Positions 23,190-33,615 of a stretch of DNA of 64,000 nt are shown here, in pieces. The notes under the pieces were generated by a model. The model made no database searches and was not told the origin of the DNA. It saw nothing but the letters and a program-made list of their open reading frames with translations. The stretch is taken from NCBI GenBank assembly GCA_028023455.1, contig JAQFVV010006221.1:3857166-3921165 (forward strand). The letters run 5' to 3'. Made by a program: the position numbers and the translations under genes. The stretch comes from Epiperipatus broadwayi (taxonomy: Eukaryota; Onychophora; Udeonychophora; Euonychophora; Peripatidae). How positions within the stretch are numbered: the first letter of the stretch is position 1; each line of letters starts with the position of its first letter.

Positions 23190-23674
23190 CAGGGGTGGGC
23201 AAATAGCAGCCCGGGGGCCACATGCGGCCCGCTAAGAGGTTTTATGCGGCCCTCCAAGACAATCAGAAAAATCTGCCTTGAACTGAGATTTCCTTTTTGT
23301 GTGTGACTGAAGATTCATCTCGTATTTTCCACTATGATGGCCATGTCAATACACATGTGCAGTGTAGATATGATGTGCAGTGCTTTTCCAGTTGATCTGG
23401 TTACTTTCAATTTTGTCTTTGCATTAGCAAATATATACATTTCCAACTTTAGTGAAACCATGAACCCTCTGAAAAAATGTAAAATCGGTGATGAATGTCA
23501 TGTGTTTAATGAAGAATGGACAAACAAATATTTCTTTGGTAATACAAAGCAATGTGTTTATTGTGTCATGAAAAAAAGGTGCGGCCCTCTGCTAACCTTT
23601 GCTTCCACGAAGTGGCCCCCGATGCGGCCCTCCACCCTCTGTGGCCCCCGAGCCAAAACAATTGCCCACCCCTA
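23190..23674 (+). mobile_element. hAT (Charlie-like) deletion derivative with 8-bp TSD
   Basis: A 485-bp non-autonomous DNA transposon. Terminal inverted repeats are CAGGGGTGGGCAA at 23190 and TTGCCCACCCCTA ending at 23674 (one terminal mismatch). It is flanked by the identical 8-bp duplications GTCTATTG (23182-23189 and 23675-23682), the hAT hallmark. Subterminal GCGGCCC and GTGGCCCCC motifs are abundant on both sides, and GC content is far above the surroundings. An internal fragment of the transposase N-terminus remains. The clean ends suggest it is among the younger insertions here. Confidence 0.95.
23458..23590 (+). pseudogene. hAT transposase N-terminal fragment
   Basis: Inside the hAT element a frame reads MNPLKKCKIGDECHVFNEEW, TNKYFF and QCVYCVMKK. 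The pattern K-R/K-K..D.EC..F..EW..KYFF followed by C..C is characteristic of the start of Charlie-type transposases and of host genes derived from them. The rest of the protein, including catalytic residues, is missing; the frame runs directly into subterminal sequence. It cannot encode an active transposase. Confidence 0.8.
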
Positions 23675-23689
23675 GTCTATTGCATTCTA

Positions 23690-24585
23690 ATATCAGACCT
23701 GACTTACTAATAAAAGCACTCAATGTTACACTTTTCCCAGATAATTTTGAGATAATCTTTATGATGTCAATCAGGGTCTGTTCAATCCATGAAAAACAAG
23801 CTCTAGTTCAACTTAAAATAATTTTTAAAGAAGTCTTGCTTAAATTGTTCATTTGTTTGAACATCAAATCCAATAAAAAAGGAAATTTGCAGTAATCATT
23901 ACCAGAAACAGACATTCACAAATGAGTACAATCATTCTAATTCCAAGAAAAAAAGAAAAAGACAAATGAAAAATACATCAGAAATAATTATTGTAATAAT
24001 TATATAAAACAATCCAAGGATCAAAAATATATTCATATAGAGAATAAATTGGTAAAATATTTTATTTATTTGATATTTTGTAATTTTATTTCTTAAAGTA
24101 CAACAAACTGTTCTTTTTAAAATATTTCAATCTCTTGTCTAATTGTAGGTTTCACTATATTCCATCATTAGCCACATCTTTCTCATATCCATCAAGGGAA
24201 TAATATATTGATTAGTTTTATGATTGTACTTTTTGGAATTGTAAATGTTTTTAATGAATTTGTTATGTCAATAGGGAATCTTATTTCAAACAAATTAAAT
24301 AACAGACTTATGCAGAAGCTATGCTATGATCTATTAGTAGTAAAATTCTGACTGCATCCATGATATGGACATACTTTATGACAGAAAATTGTTTTAAAAT
24401 TTACATGATTGACTTAGTCCAATAATGGACTTCACCATACAGGAAAAATTGATGTCACTGAAATTATGGATTTTTTTCACATACGCAAAAAACCATTAAT
24501 ATTTTTTAATTTAGATAAATATTCTTGATTTATCTATTTTTCTTATATATGATCTTTTTGGATATTGCACAATCACTTTGAATTC
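23690..24585. other. AT-rich DNA, no gene seen
   Basis: No supported feature. Confidence 0.4.
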
Positions 24586-24930
24586 ACTGTAAAACAATTT
24601 TTCACTGTTTGCCTATTGTCATCTCTTCTAACAACATATGCAAACCAGCTCTAGCTCTCCACTGATTTTTTTCAATACCTGACTCTTTTAATAATATCAA
24701 TGATATCTGCGATTTTTTGTCACATACATATTTGTTCACTCTTTCTTTACTTTCAATATACATTTCTTCATCCTTAATTTTGTGAAGTGCTAACTTACCA
24801 AATTATAGATCCATAAGTAAAAAGTTAATAAAACACATATTTTCAACACCTTTTTAAATGCATATATATTTGCTTTTAATATTACCTATTCCTACCAAAA
24901 TCATTCCACCCAAGTTTAATAATTTTTTTA
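24586..24930 (-). pseudogene. Old non-LTR retrotransposon 3' fragment
   Basis: Minus-strand text keeps the landmarks of the tail at 8.0 and 60.2 kb in order: IKLGWNDFGRNR near 24915-24880, the KCVL-to-GSE region near 24830-24790, and the segment matching WSWAGH with R-R-D/E (near 24660-24620). All are broken by frameshifts. It is far more diverged than the 60 kb copy. Confidence 0.6.
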
Positions 24931-25249
24931 AAAATTTTATGTTGATTTTAATGTTAAGTTATGTGAGCTTTCACTTTATGCAATGTATTTTTAAAGCTGT
25001 TTTTATTATCTATAGTAAGACAGTTTTTTTATGAGAAATTTGGTTTTTGTGACTAAGCAAATGCAAGAAAAGTATGGAGGCAAAGGATGATTTATATATT
25101 GTTTGTATTTAACTTGTCAAAGCATTTGACTAATAGTATTAATCATACAGATTTTTAGTACTGTTTGAAATTAATTGGTAGTCCACCAAAGTTAATTCAT
25201 ATTATATAGCTTTTACATTATGGAATAAAAGAAAGGGTTATTATCACAG
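24931..25249. other. AT-rich DNA, no gene seen
   Basis: Nothing recognisable in this short stretch. Confidence 0.35.
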
Positions 25250-26035
25250 GTAGAAAAAAATGGGGTATTTGAAGTAAAAACTGGTTTAAACTAAAATATG
25301 TATATGTATATTTTGATATTGGACTATTTCCATCATTTAATATGAGTACTGAATGTTATTAGAAAAATTTAACTTTATTTAAATTTTCCAAATACATTCA
25401 ACTGATAGCAATATCACATCAAACAGGTTAGTATATGCACAACATTTAGAGAGATATTATTCTCCCATTTTTTCAGGTGTTGCTGGCCTAACCAGTGACA
25501 GTTCTAGCATGGGATTTGAATCTGGACACTTAGATGCTTGAGTATGGATTTTTAAGGTAATGCTCTAACCAATTGAGCCATCCTTCCAAAGGCAACAATC
25601 AGTAAAAATTTCATATAATTATCTCTAAGGTTTCTCCTGATTTCTACACTTTTTCCTGAGAGCAAAGTTGATTAATAGTTTCCATACATTATGTATAGCC
25701 ATACTAGGTTGACTTATGAGATTGTTTGTCATTGTAATGTGAGCAGCTTCTTTAAATTTTCTTTTTTGTACATTTTCTTCCCTATCCAATATTTTTGCAT
25801 TTTCCCAATTGAACATATATATGTTCATTGACACATAATGGTCTACTACTTTAGATACATCTGTTTTTTTTTTTGTTCTAATCATCAGTTTGTGTTATTG
25901 CAAGCACTTTTCAATGGGATAACTAGTATCACCAATATATGTTCTTCCACATTCACATAGTATTTCATAAATGCTGATTTTTTTGGCTTTGGAAAGCTGT
26001 TCTGATGTTATATTGATTGCAGATTTTCCTTAAAT
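25250..26035 (-). pseudogene. Penelope-like element 3' end: GIY-YIG domain, tRNA-like segment, tail
   Basis: Minus strand, truncated on its 5' side near 26035. The endonuclease domain reads ISIYEILCECGRTYIGDTSY (GIY-YIG core, here IYE..YIG), then PIEKCLQ and HKLMIR with a stop between. KTDVSKVVDHYVSMN, WENAKILDREENV, KRKFKEAAHITM and NVWKLLINFALRKKCRN follow. This domain order (YIG-T, H-K, then E-A repeat and a W near the end) is that of Penelope-like elements. Next come the tRNA-like segment (25508-25592) and a tail ending in AATAAAGTTAAATTTTTCT. Partner of the plus copy to the right; inactive. Confidence 0.85.
25508..25592 (-). other. tRNA-like segment in Penelope-like 3' region
   Basis: Minus strand A box TGGCTCAATTGGTTAGAGCA and B-box-like AGATTCAAATCCC, separated by an enlarged anticodon region containing CTCAAGCATCTAAG. 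It directly follows the endonuclease frame. Confidence 0.65.
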
Positions 26036-26039
26036 AAAA

Positions 26040-26995
26040 AGAACCATAAAAAACAATTACTGGTACTGTAGTGTACCCATACATTCCAAAAATAGACAAA
26101 TTAAGGAAAATTTGTAATCAGTATAACAACAGAACAGCTGTCCAGAACCATACCACACTATGAGGAATTTTAACATATGCAAAGCCTAAACTTGAAATGC
26201 TGAAAAGAAAAAACTGCATCTATGAAATACTATATGAATGTGGAAGAACATATATTGGTGAGACCAGTCATCCTATTGAAAATTGCTTGCAAGAACACAA
26301 ACTGATGATTAGAAGAAAGAAAACAGATGTGTCTAAGGTAGCAGACCATGTATGTGCCAATGAACAAATGTTCAATTGGGAAAATATAAAAATATTGGTT
26401 AGAGAAGAAAAGGTATAAAAAAGAAAATTTAAAGAAGCTGCTCGCATGACAATGGCAAGCAATCCCATAATTCAACCTAGTGTGACTATACATAATATAT
26501 GGAAACTATTGATCAACTTTGCTCTTAGGAAAAAATGGAGAAATCAGAAAGAACCTCAGGAATAAGTATATGAAACTTCAACTGACTGTTGCCTTTGGCA
26601 GGATGGCTCAGTTGGTTAGAGCATTATCTTAAAATTCTATACTCAAGAATCTAAGGGTTCAGGTTTGAATCCCATGCTAAACCACCACTGGTCAAGTTAG
26701 CAACCCTTGAAGAAGAGGGGGGAATGATATCTTTCAAAACATTATACATATACTTGCTTGTTTGATGTGCTTTTACTAATGATTGAATGTACAACCACTG
26801 GTCAGATTATCAACACTTGAAGAATAGGGGAAATAATATATTTCAAAACATTGTACATATACTAAGCTGTTTGATGTGCTATTACTAATAGTTGAATGTA
26901 TTTGGAATATTAAAATAAAGTTAAATTTTTCTAAAGACATTTAATACTCATATTAGATTATAGAAATAGTCCAATATAAAATGTAACTAAAATAC
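26040..26995 (+). pseudogene. Penelope-like element 3' end: GIY-YIG domain, tRNA-like segment, tail
   Basis: Plus strand. The end of the RT-connecting region reads TFQK-type text at 26085 and PKIDKLRKICNQYNNRTAVQ at about 26093-26150, then KPKLEMLKRKNC. The GIY-YIG endonuclease follows: IYEILYECGRTYIGETSHPI, NCLQEHKLMIRRKKTDVSKV, WENIKILVREEKV, one stop, then KRKFKEAARMTM and IWKLLINFALRKKWRN. Catalytic-type residues Y, YIG and E/H are visible. The tRNA-like segment (26598-26690) and a duplicated tail follow: the GACTTGAAGAA-GGGG type block occurs at 26709 and 26818, ending AATAAAGTTAAATTTTTCT near 26930. It is head to head with the minus copy, so both are 5'-truncated. Confidence 0.88.
26598..26690 (+). 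other. tRNA-like segment in Penelope-like 3' region
   Basis: GGCAGGATGGCTCAGTTGGT with TAGAGCA forms a tRNA 5' half with a perfect A box; AGGTTTGAATCCC is a good B box. The region between is longer than a normal anticodon arm and contains CTCAAGAATCTAAGG. It could drive pol III transcription or prime/recruit the element RNA; function not shown. Confidence 0.7.
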
Positions 26996-26999
26996 CATC

Positions 27000-29526
27000 A
27001 TCACAAACCTTCAGAAAAAAAAAGTACTAACTCTAAGTTCATTTGGTCTATGGAAATTTGTATAGGCATCTAATGAATCAAACATTAAGTTGTGATACAA
27101 AATTCATAATAATACTTGTAATTTGAATCAATTAAAAATAAAAACTTTATTTTCTTGGCTTCTGAATTTATAATAAGGTAATAGTTGGGCTATCCATGCC
27201 AATTCAAAAGATTACTTATGAAATGTATTTAATTTTTTGAATGCAGCATGTAAAGACTTTGGTATAATAATATTTAAAACAAACTCAAGTCTTTTACTAT
27301 AATTTTCAGCAATTTTTATTTTAGATAATTCCTAACTTGAAAATGTGAGCGTAAATAGAAAGATGGTTTTAGATGTTATGGTGCAGTGCAGTTGCCAATG
27401 TGATGTTGCTTTTAACAATTTAAAAGACAGGATATTTTATTTTAATGATTCAATCCTTGTTATTAAATTAGTATTTGTAAGGCTATTATTTTATCCAATT
27501 ATTTTGTAAGTATAATATTTGGATCTTCTATCAACTTAACATAAAACCTTAAAAAAATTATTTGAAAATTCTATGTCAATTTTAAAAATATGATGCCAGT
27601 ATCATCAGATCAATCAATACATTCCCTTTGCATGATGGGATACAATAGGCTTCACTGTTGTAAATTCACATCTTTATTGGAATGAAAGTGTGACATCAAT
27701 AAATAGTAATAAATTTTCTAAAAACATATTTTAAAATGAACTTGAATGTGAATTTTTTGAGAGAGGCGGAACTTATGTTAAAAAAAAAAAATCAGATATA
27801 TTGTAAAGAAATCCAATTTTGATTATTTTGGATTGGAAAAGATATAATTAAAGATATAATACAATGGAAAACAACTGGACTGATGTGAATATTTTATGTA
27901 AATTGATCATATATTACCTGTTTCAATCCAGCATAATCCTGAACATAATGAGTTCATAAACAACTAATCAATAAAGATAAAATATGACCTGCTTCATTAA
28001 CATTTAACATTACACTATTGGGTCACAGAACATGTCACATACAACGTAATTCTATTTCAGTTGTGTGGATTATTAATTTATTCTTTTGGATCTCAGCATT
28101 TATCTTTTTTTCCTGCCAGAATTTTTATGTAATTTTGCTCCAATTATCTGGATTTGGGACCTTGACTCTCTCAGACTATTCAGGAGCTTTATGTTTGATT
28201 ATTTTTTGTCCAGAAAGTATTTCATATTGTTTTTCAATCCCACATTACAAATGACTCTATATTAACATTACCAAAGGATCTACTACATAGTACTATAAGA
28301 AAACAAGTAATCAAATATATGACTTCATAACTCTTTCTGTAACTCCAGATTTACTTATTTATACATCAGTATATATCATTTTTCACAAGACACATTTTAT
28401 TTTTCCAATGTCTCTTTTGATAATCTCGTGCACATTATTCACAACAAAATGATAAGATAATGATCCATCTCTTCCACCATCTCATTTCTTAATAAAAATA
28501 AAAAAATTATGACATCATTATTATTTTAGCCATCTCCATATTTATATGCTTACCAAATTGAATAGCAACCTTTTTTTCATCACTACCATCATATTTTTAT
28601 TGATTCACATTCAATTCCAGTTTTGTTTTTCAAGTAGCTTGTTCATTGTAAGCTGAGTAACAATGTTAAATATGGATCATATTTCCCTACTTTTTTTATG
28701 TGCATTGCTTGACCTAAAACAATCTTTTATAGGATTCTAATAGTATGCCTTATATAAAGAGTACATATAATCTAGATATCATACTTTAAGCAACTCTTTT
28801 GTGCTACAATTGGAAATAACTTATATTAAGATAAAGATCTTTTATAGTCTAGTAAAAATATATGGAGATCTATTCAAGTTTAAAATTCATTATCCAAAAA
28901 CTCTTAACATATCAATAGAATCTCTAATGAACACTTTTTTTTGGAACCAAATTGCTCTATGTGATCAAATTTTTTTAGAATTATTTGTAGCAAAATTTTA
29001 GATATATGAGAGATAAGATTTGATATTCTATACTGCTTACAAATTGTCAAATTATGTTTTTAACCAATGTATTGATAAGAGATGGGTAGTCTTTTTCAAG
29101 CCATTTTCCTCAAATAATGATATGGATTAAAACAATATTCATTTCCTATGATGAAACTCATTTGGAATTATCATCAGTACGAGTAAAAAAAATTTGAAAA
29201 ATTTGTCCCTCAAAATAGATAAAACCATTATTATTTTGACATTTCCAATTGCAAGTAACAGATTCTTCATGCATGTTTTTCATCATATAATTTTTTGATC
29301 TTAAACAAATGCATGATGTTCATGATTCATGATTATCATTTTTTAAAAACTGCATATATATTTTTAAATTAATTAATCTTACAATAAGATAAATTCATTC
29401 TATTATTTTAGTGTAATTGATATCTATCCTCCCATCACTATATGTTAGCAATTTTACAGTTTTTATATATCTCATTCATGAGATGTTTATCTGGATCTAT
29501 CAGTTTTAGTGATATATTTTTTATCA
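27000..29526. other. AT-rich DNA, no gene seen
   Basis: No coding, RNA or structured repeat signal that I can support across these 2.5 kb. Confidence 0.4.
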
Positions 29527-29856
29527 TTTTACATTCATAAAGAATCATGGTTTTTTATGCTTTTTATTATTTTTCTTAAATGAATCATCAGCTTTTACAT
29601 TCATAAAGAATCATGGTTTTTTATGCTTTTTATTATTTTTCTTAAATGAATCATCAGCTTTTACATCCATAAAGAATCATGGTTTTTTATGCTTTTTATT
29701 ATTTTTCTTAAATGAATCATCAGCTTTTACATTCATAAAGAATCATGGTTTTTTATGATTTTTATTATTTTTCTTAAATGAATCATCAGCTTTTACATTC
29801 ATAAAGAATCATGGTTTTTTATGCTTTTTATTATTTTTCTTAAATGAATCATCAGC
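29527..29856 (+). repeat. Minisatellite, 66-bp unit x5
   Basis: Five head-to-tail units, ACATTCATAAAGAATCATGG at 29531, 29597, 29663, 29729 and 29795, each followed by TTTTTTATGCTTTTTATTAT and TTTTCTTAAATGAATCATCAG. Units differ by one or two bases (for example ACATCC in unit 3, ATGATT in unit 4), so the expansion is recent. Confidence 0.97.
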
Positions 29857-30269
29857 AATCTTTATTAAGGCTCATTTCTAATGTCTTCCATCCAAATCAA
29901 TCTCTCTTGTGGATAGCTTTCTCAAACTATTGAACTATTTGAAAATTTAATACCTAATCTTTATTTTGAGATTTCCTTCTGAATAATTATCTTAAGTCTT
30001 CATTTCAATTTCTGCCATTTATATCTTAAGGATATTACAGATGTCCAAATTCTTTAGTATAAAAAAGTCAATAAGCCTTTACTTATGAATGCTTCTATTT
30101 TTTAAACCATAACTTTCTTTTTCTTAACCTGTTCCTACAGTATTCCATATTGGCTATAATGCATTAAAGCAATGTACACATTGCAAGTGGTATCTCATAG
30201 TGCTTCTAAGAAGAGTATTTATTTTATATAAATATTGTTTCAATTTGATGTTTTTATTATAAACATTGT
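29857..30269. other. AT-rich DNA, no gene seen
   Basis: Nothing recognisable between the minisatellite and the SINE. Confidence 0.4.
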
Positions 30270-30388
30270 TTTTTTTTTTTTTTTTCATATGTCATAGCAT
30301 CGGCCGGGATGCGAACCCACAACCGTCTGCAACCAACTACTTGCTTGCATGGCGGCTGCGATACCTCTCGGCTAACAACGCAAGACTA
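30270..30388 (-). mobile_element. tRNA-derived SINE
   Basis: Minus strand: GTCTTGCGTTGTTAGCCGAG (A box), then GTGGGTTCGCATCCCGGCC (B box), ATGCTATGACATATG and a poly-A tail (plus-strand T run 30270-30285). Same family as the 15.9 kb copy, with a slightly different anticodon arm. A short ATTGTTT on both sides may be a decayed TSD. Confidence 0.88.
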
Positions 30389-32528
30389 TTGTTTACAATG
30401 AATATTAAAATATTTGTATGAAAATATAGCTATAAAATTGAGAAATAAAATTACTTCTGTTTAACTGAATTCAGCTGATTATTTTCTTATAGTCATTACA
30501 ATGAAATGGATTTGTTTTTTATTATTGTAGGAATTAGTTACAATAACTTTTATATTTTCCCTAAAAAGAAGAAAAAAACAATGATCATTTGTAAAAGACA
30601 AAGAAAATCTACAGTCATTTAGACTATACCAAGAACCACACCAAGAAAAGGGGCTCATAAAATTTATACTACACAAGCTAAATTCAAACTAATTTGATTT
30701 TTGAAAAATAGAGGCATACATGAGAAGGTCCTATGATGGACAATTGTTTAATTTAAAAAATAATATGAAATTAAGGCATTTGAAAATTTAATCCAGTTCC
30801 ACATACCAGTTGCAGCAGGTTCAGTTCCAATTTCCCATTATAATAATATTTTGCTTGTCTCTCCATCTACTTTCCCAACAGGTCATAAATTATTTGAGCT
30901 ATATCCTTTATTGTAAGGGTAGATAATCATGTGAAAAATAGCAGACTACCTAAAAAATATTTTATTATAAACTGAATCATGTATTATATGAGAGAGACAT
31001 TTATCACTCTATTAAGTACTATATTGTTTTCATTGAAAAATACTGAATAAAGTATAATGGAAAATCACAATTACAGAAAACATTGATGCATTTCAGAAAA
31101 AACATTAGCTAGATAAAACATTAAGAACATATTTCAAGGTGTCATAAATTGGCAATCCTCATTATTTATATCTTACAAGCTTAAAAGAATTGGGTCATGT
31201 GATCTATGATTTATTTTGAATACTAATAGACAAGTTGTTGATATTTGAATGTATGTGTGATTCCCAAGTTGTAAAAATATTGCAAACCTCACCTTAAACT
31301 TTTTGTGTTTTTGTCCTCCCCCCCCCTCTCTCCTTTTCCTATTCCTCTACCTTACCTCCATTTTCTTGTCTATTTTTTTTCTCTCACTCAATTTTCAAAG
31401 TTACAATAATTACACATATTGTTAAAAAATAATAAAAAATGTAAATATATAAATAGAAATTCATTGAAAGCAGTCAACACTTAGACAATATCAATAGCAA
31501 TCAACAATCTCAATCTGTTGTCAAGGCAACCTCCTCTTCAATAGCTATATCATAGGCAATTTCAGAATATCATTCTAATAAACTTTATTAATATTATTCA
31601 CACACACCCCCCTGAATGGTTTGATATAATAATAGATGGTTAGATTCTGACGAACAAGTTCATCAGATTGCTTCCAATTCAGACACTTCTGATCTCAATA
31701 TTTTCATTGTAATTTGTGCCCAATTTATTTCAAATAGGTCATTGTGTTATTTTTTAACGAATGAGAGTTTCTCAAGCTTACAACAGATTTTTGGGTCCTA
31801 TAAATTTGATAGTTTTAGGTGATTATGCCACAAAAATTGTATATTAACCCATAATCATTTTTTATATTGTATTTTCTCATATTTAGAGACTTGTTTATGT
31901 TTAAGATTTTATTTTTCTTATTAAAGAAATTTATATTACTTAGATAATAAATAATGATTACCTATATCTCTAATGATAATAAATAATAACTATCTGTATA
32001 TCTAATAAGTAAAATAAGCTAAGACTTCATACTATTTCTGAAATCATTTTCAAACTTTCATATTATCAGATATAAAAAAAAATTACATGTAAACTTTTAA
32101 TAAGCATTCATTTTACATTATTTTATATTAAAAACGTAATGAATTTATAATGTGGTTTATATCATTCGATCCAAATATAGACTAAGACTAGTTTTGCTTA
32201 ACATATATCTGCAATATGCATGAAATCAAGTTATTAAAAAAAAAAAGGTAATCTTTTCATTTTGATAGACATGACTGACAGTTTAATAAGTTATTAAATT
32301 TATAATCTTTTAAATAATTGCAGTTTATAGTTTAAACGTAAAAACAGGCGTATGAAAACAAAGTTGTCAGAAACTTTACAGTATTTTTTCTTTTGTTTAA
32401 AAATAAATTTAAAGTCTAATTCTTCTATCTGGTTATAATTAAAATTTAAAATTATTATATTGTGGCTTAATTCTTGAGTATTAATTTTTTTTTTTTTTAA
32501 AAAAAAAGAAAATTTGTTTGAAATTGGG
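30389..32528. other. AT-rich DNA, no gene seen
   Basis: Contains a C run at 31318-31326 and a CACACACCCCCC stretch near 31603; otherwise nothing recognised. Confidence 0.4.
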
Positions 32529-32634
32529 TCAGTGACAAATGAGGTATTCTTTAAGAATGTTGTGAGTAGGATCGTAATAAAGCAATCTCAATACTTCCGG
32601 CGTAATACGGAGGAAATCTATTAACCCCAGGCTA
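32529..32634 (-). CDS. Possible terminal coding exon of a host gene (uncertain)
   Basis: Minus strand, preceded by a pyrimidine-rich stretch and GCTTCAG, a good 3' splice site. It reads LGLIDFLRITPEVLRLLYYD and then PTHNILKEYLICH, ending at TGA (32529-32531). Composition (near 42% GC, with CCGGAAG and CCTCCG) and the amphipathic leucine pattern differ from the surrounding AT-rich noise. The frame stays open upstream of the acceptor to an ATG at 32718-32720, but that part looks intronic. I do not recognise a protein family. It may equally be a repeat fragment. Confidence 0.3.
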
Positions 32635-32859
32635 CTGAAGCATTTATGCAATATGAAAAACAGATAGAGATATATGGGCGGAAAATTTTTGAAATATTTT
32701 TGAATAATTGCAAGTTTCATGAAAAAACAATTAATAAAACTACCCTAAATTAAACACCTAAAGCACTTAATATTGTCAAATTCCATTACCGTACTTGAAT
32801 ATTCAATGGACAAATAATATACACCATAATTTAAAATATAGTACATATACAGATATTTT

Positions 32860-33240
32860 GTAACGAGAAATTGGCTCCAGATTTGGTTTTCGTTGTAATA
32901 CTTTTATTATTGGCAGATATTTAGAAGAGGATCTGGTGAAACATATTATAGTATAAGTAAAATAATTTATATTCATCATATGGATTTTTAAACAGTTTTA
33001 ATTATTAACAAATTACTATAAAGATATTTATAGAAATCCCAACCAGGAGATAGATTCATAAATGGGTTTATTAAGCCCTCAATTCTGCTTCTGGGGTCAT
33101 AAATTTGACAATCAATAAGCTATATGATTTATAGTTTACTTTGTTCACATCTATAGGGATCAGCGACTGTTATATTTCATTTATGAATCAAATGAGCACA
33201 AGTTATAGGTCATCCAGCATATGATGGTAAGACTCTAATA
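32860..33240 (+). repeat. Dispersed repeat, copy 1 (pairs with 35.8 kb)
   Basis: Shares with 35810-36240 the ordered blocks TTTTTATT-TTGGTGAAA, GTATAA-TAAAATAA, ATTAACAA-TTA, ATCCCAACCA-GAGATAGATTCA and ATAGGG/AGGTCA-CTGTTA-ATTTCAT. No coding motif. Origin unknown. Confidence 0.65.
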
Positions 33241-33299
33241 GTATCTAGATAGATCAAATGCCAAATCATACATATATAATTCAGACCAAAGATTATGTT

Positions 33300-33615
33300 A
33301 TAGTCCTTCCTTCTTTCAGAAGTGGACCATTCCAGATTCCCTCTTATCTGATCAGATTAAGCACTGTTTGCTACTATATAGCCAATGTTTAGTATCAATA
33401 AGCAATGATGATCACTGAACCTGAATTAGCAATATGCTATTTGTCTACACAGTTAGGCAAATCCCCAGATAGACCGGACACTGCTAAGACTACTGTTGGC
33501 TCAAGGCAAGCTGTCTTGTACAGCCAGAAGAGTCACACTCTCCCTACCCATGAGGCAAGCTATTAGGTGTAGCTGGAAGTGGTAGGAACGCAAATGCAGA
33601 GCCCTGAGTTTACTT
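33300..33615. other. GC-richer island, origin unknown
   Basis: About 45% GC against roughly 28% around it. Includes AGACCGGACACTGCTAAGAC and TCACACTCTCCCTACCCATG. No long open frame. A phrase near 33345 (CTGATCAGATTAAGCACTG) loosely resembles the 5S rRNA box A region, but the rest does not follow. Confidence 0.3.

Noticed and set aside
33330-33400. Possible 5S rRNA or 5S-derived SINE
   Set aside because: Only one phrase resembles box A; the other 5S control elements and stems are not found.
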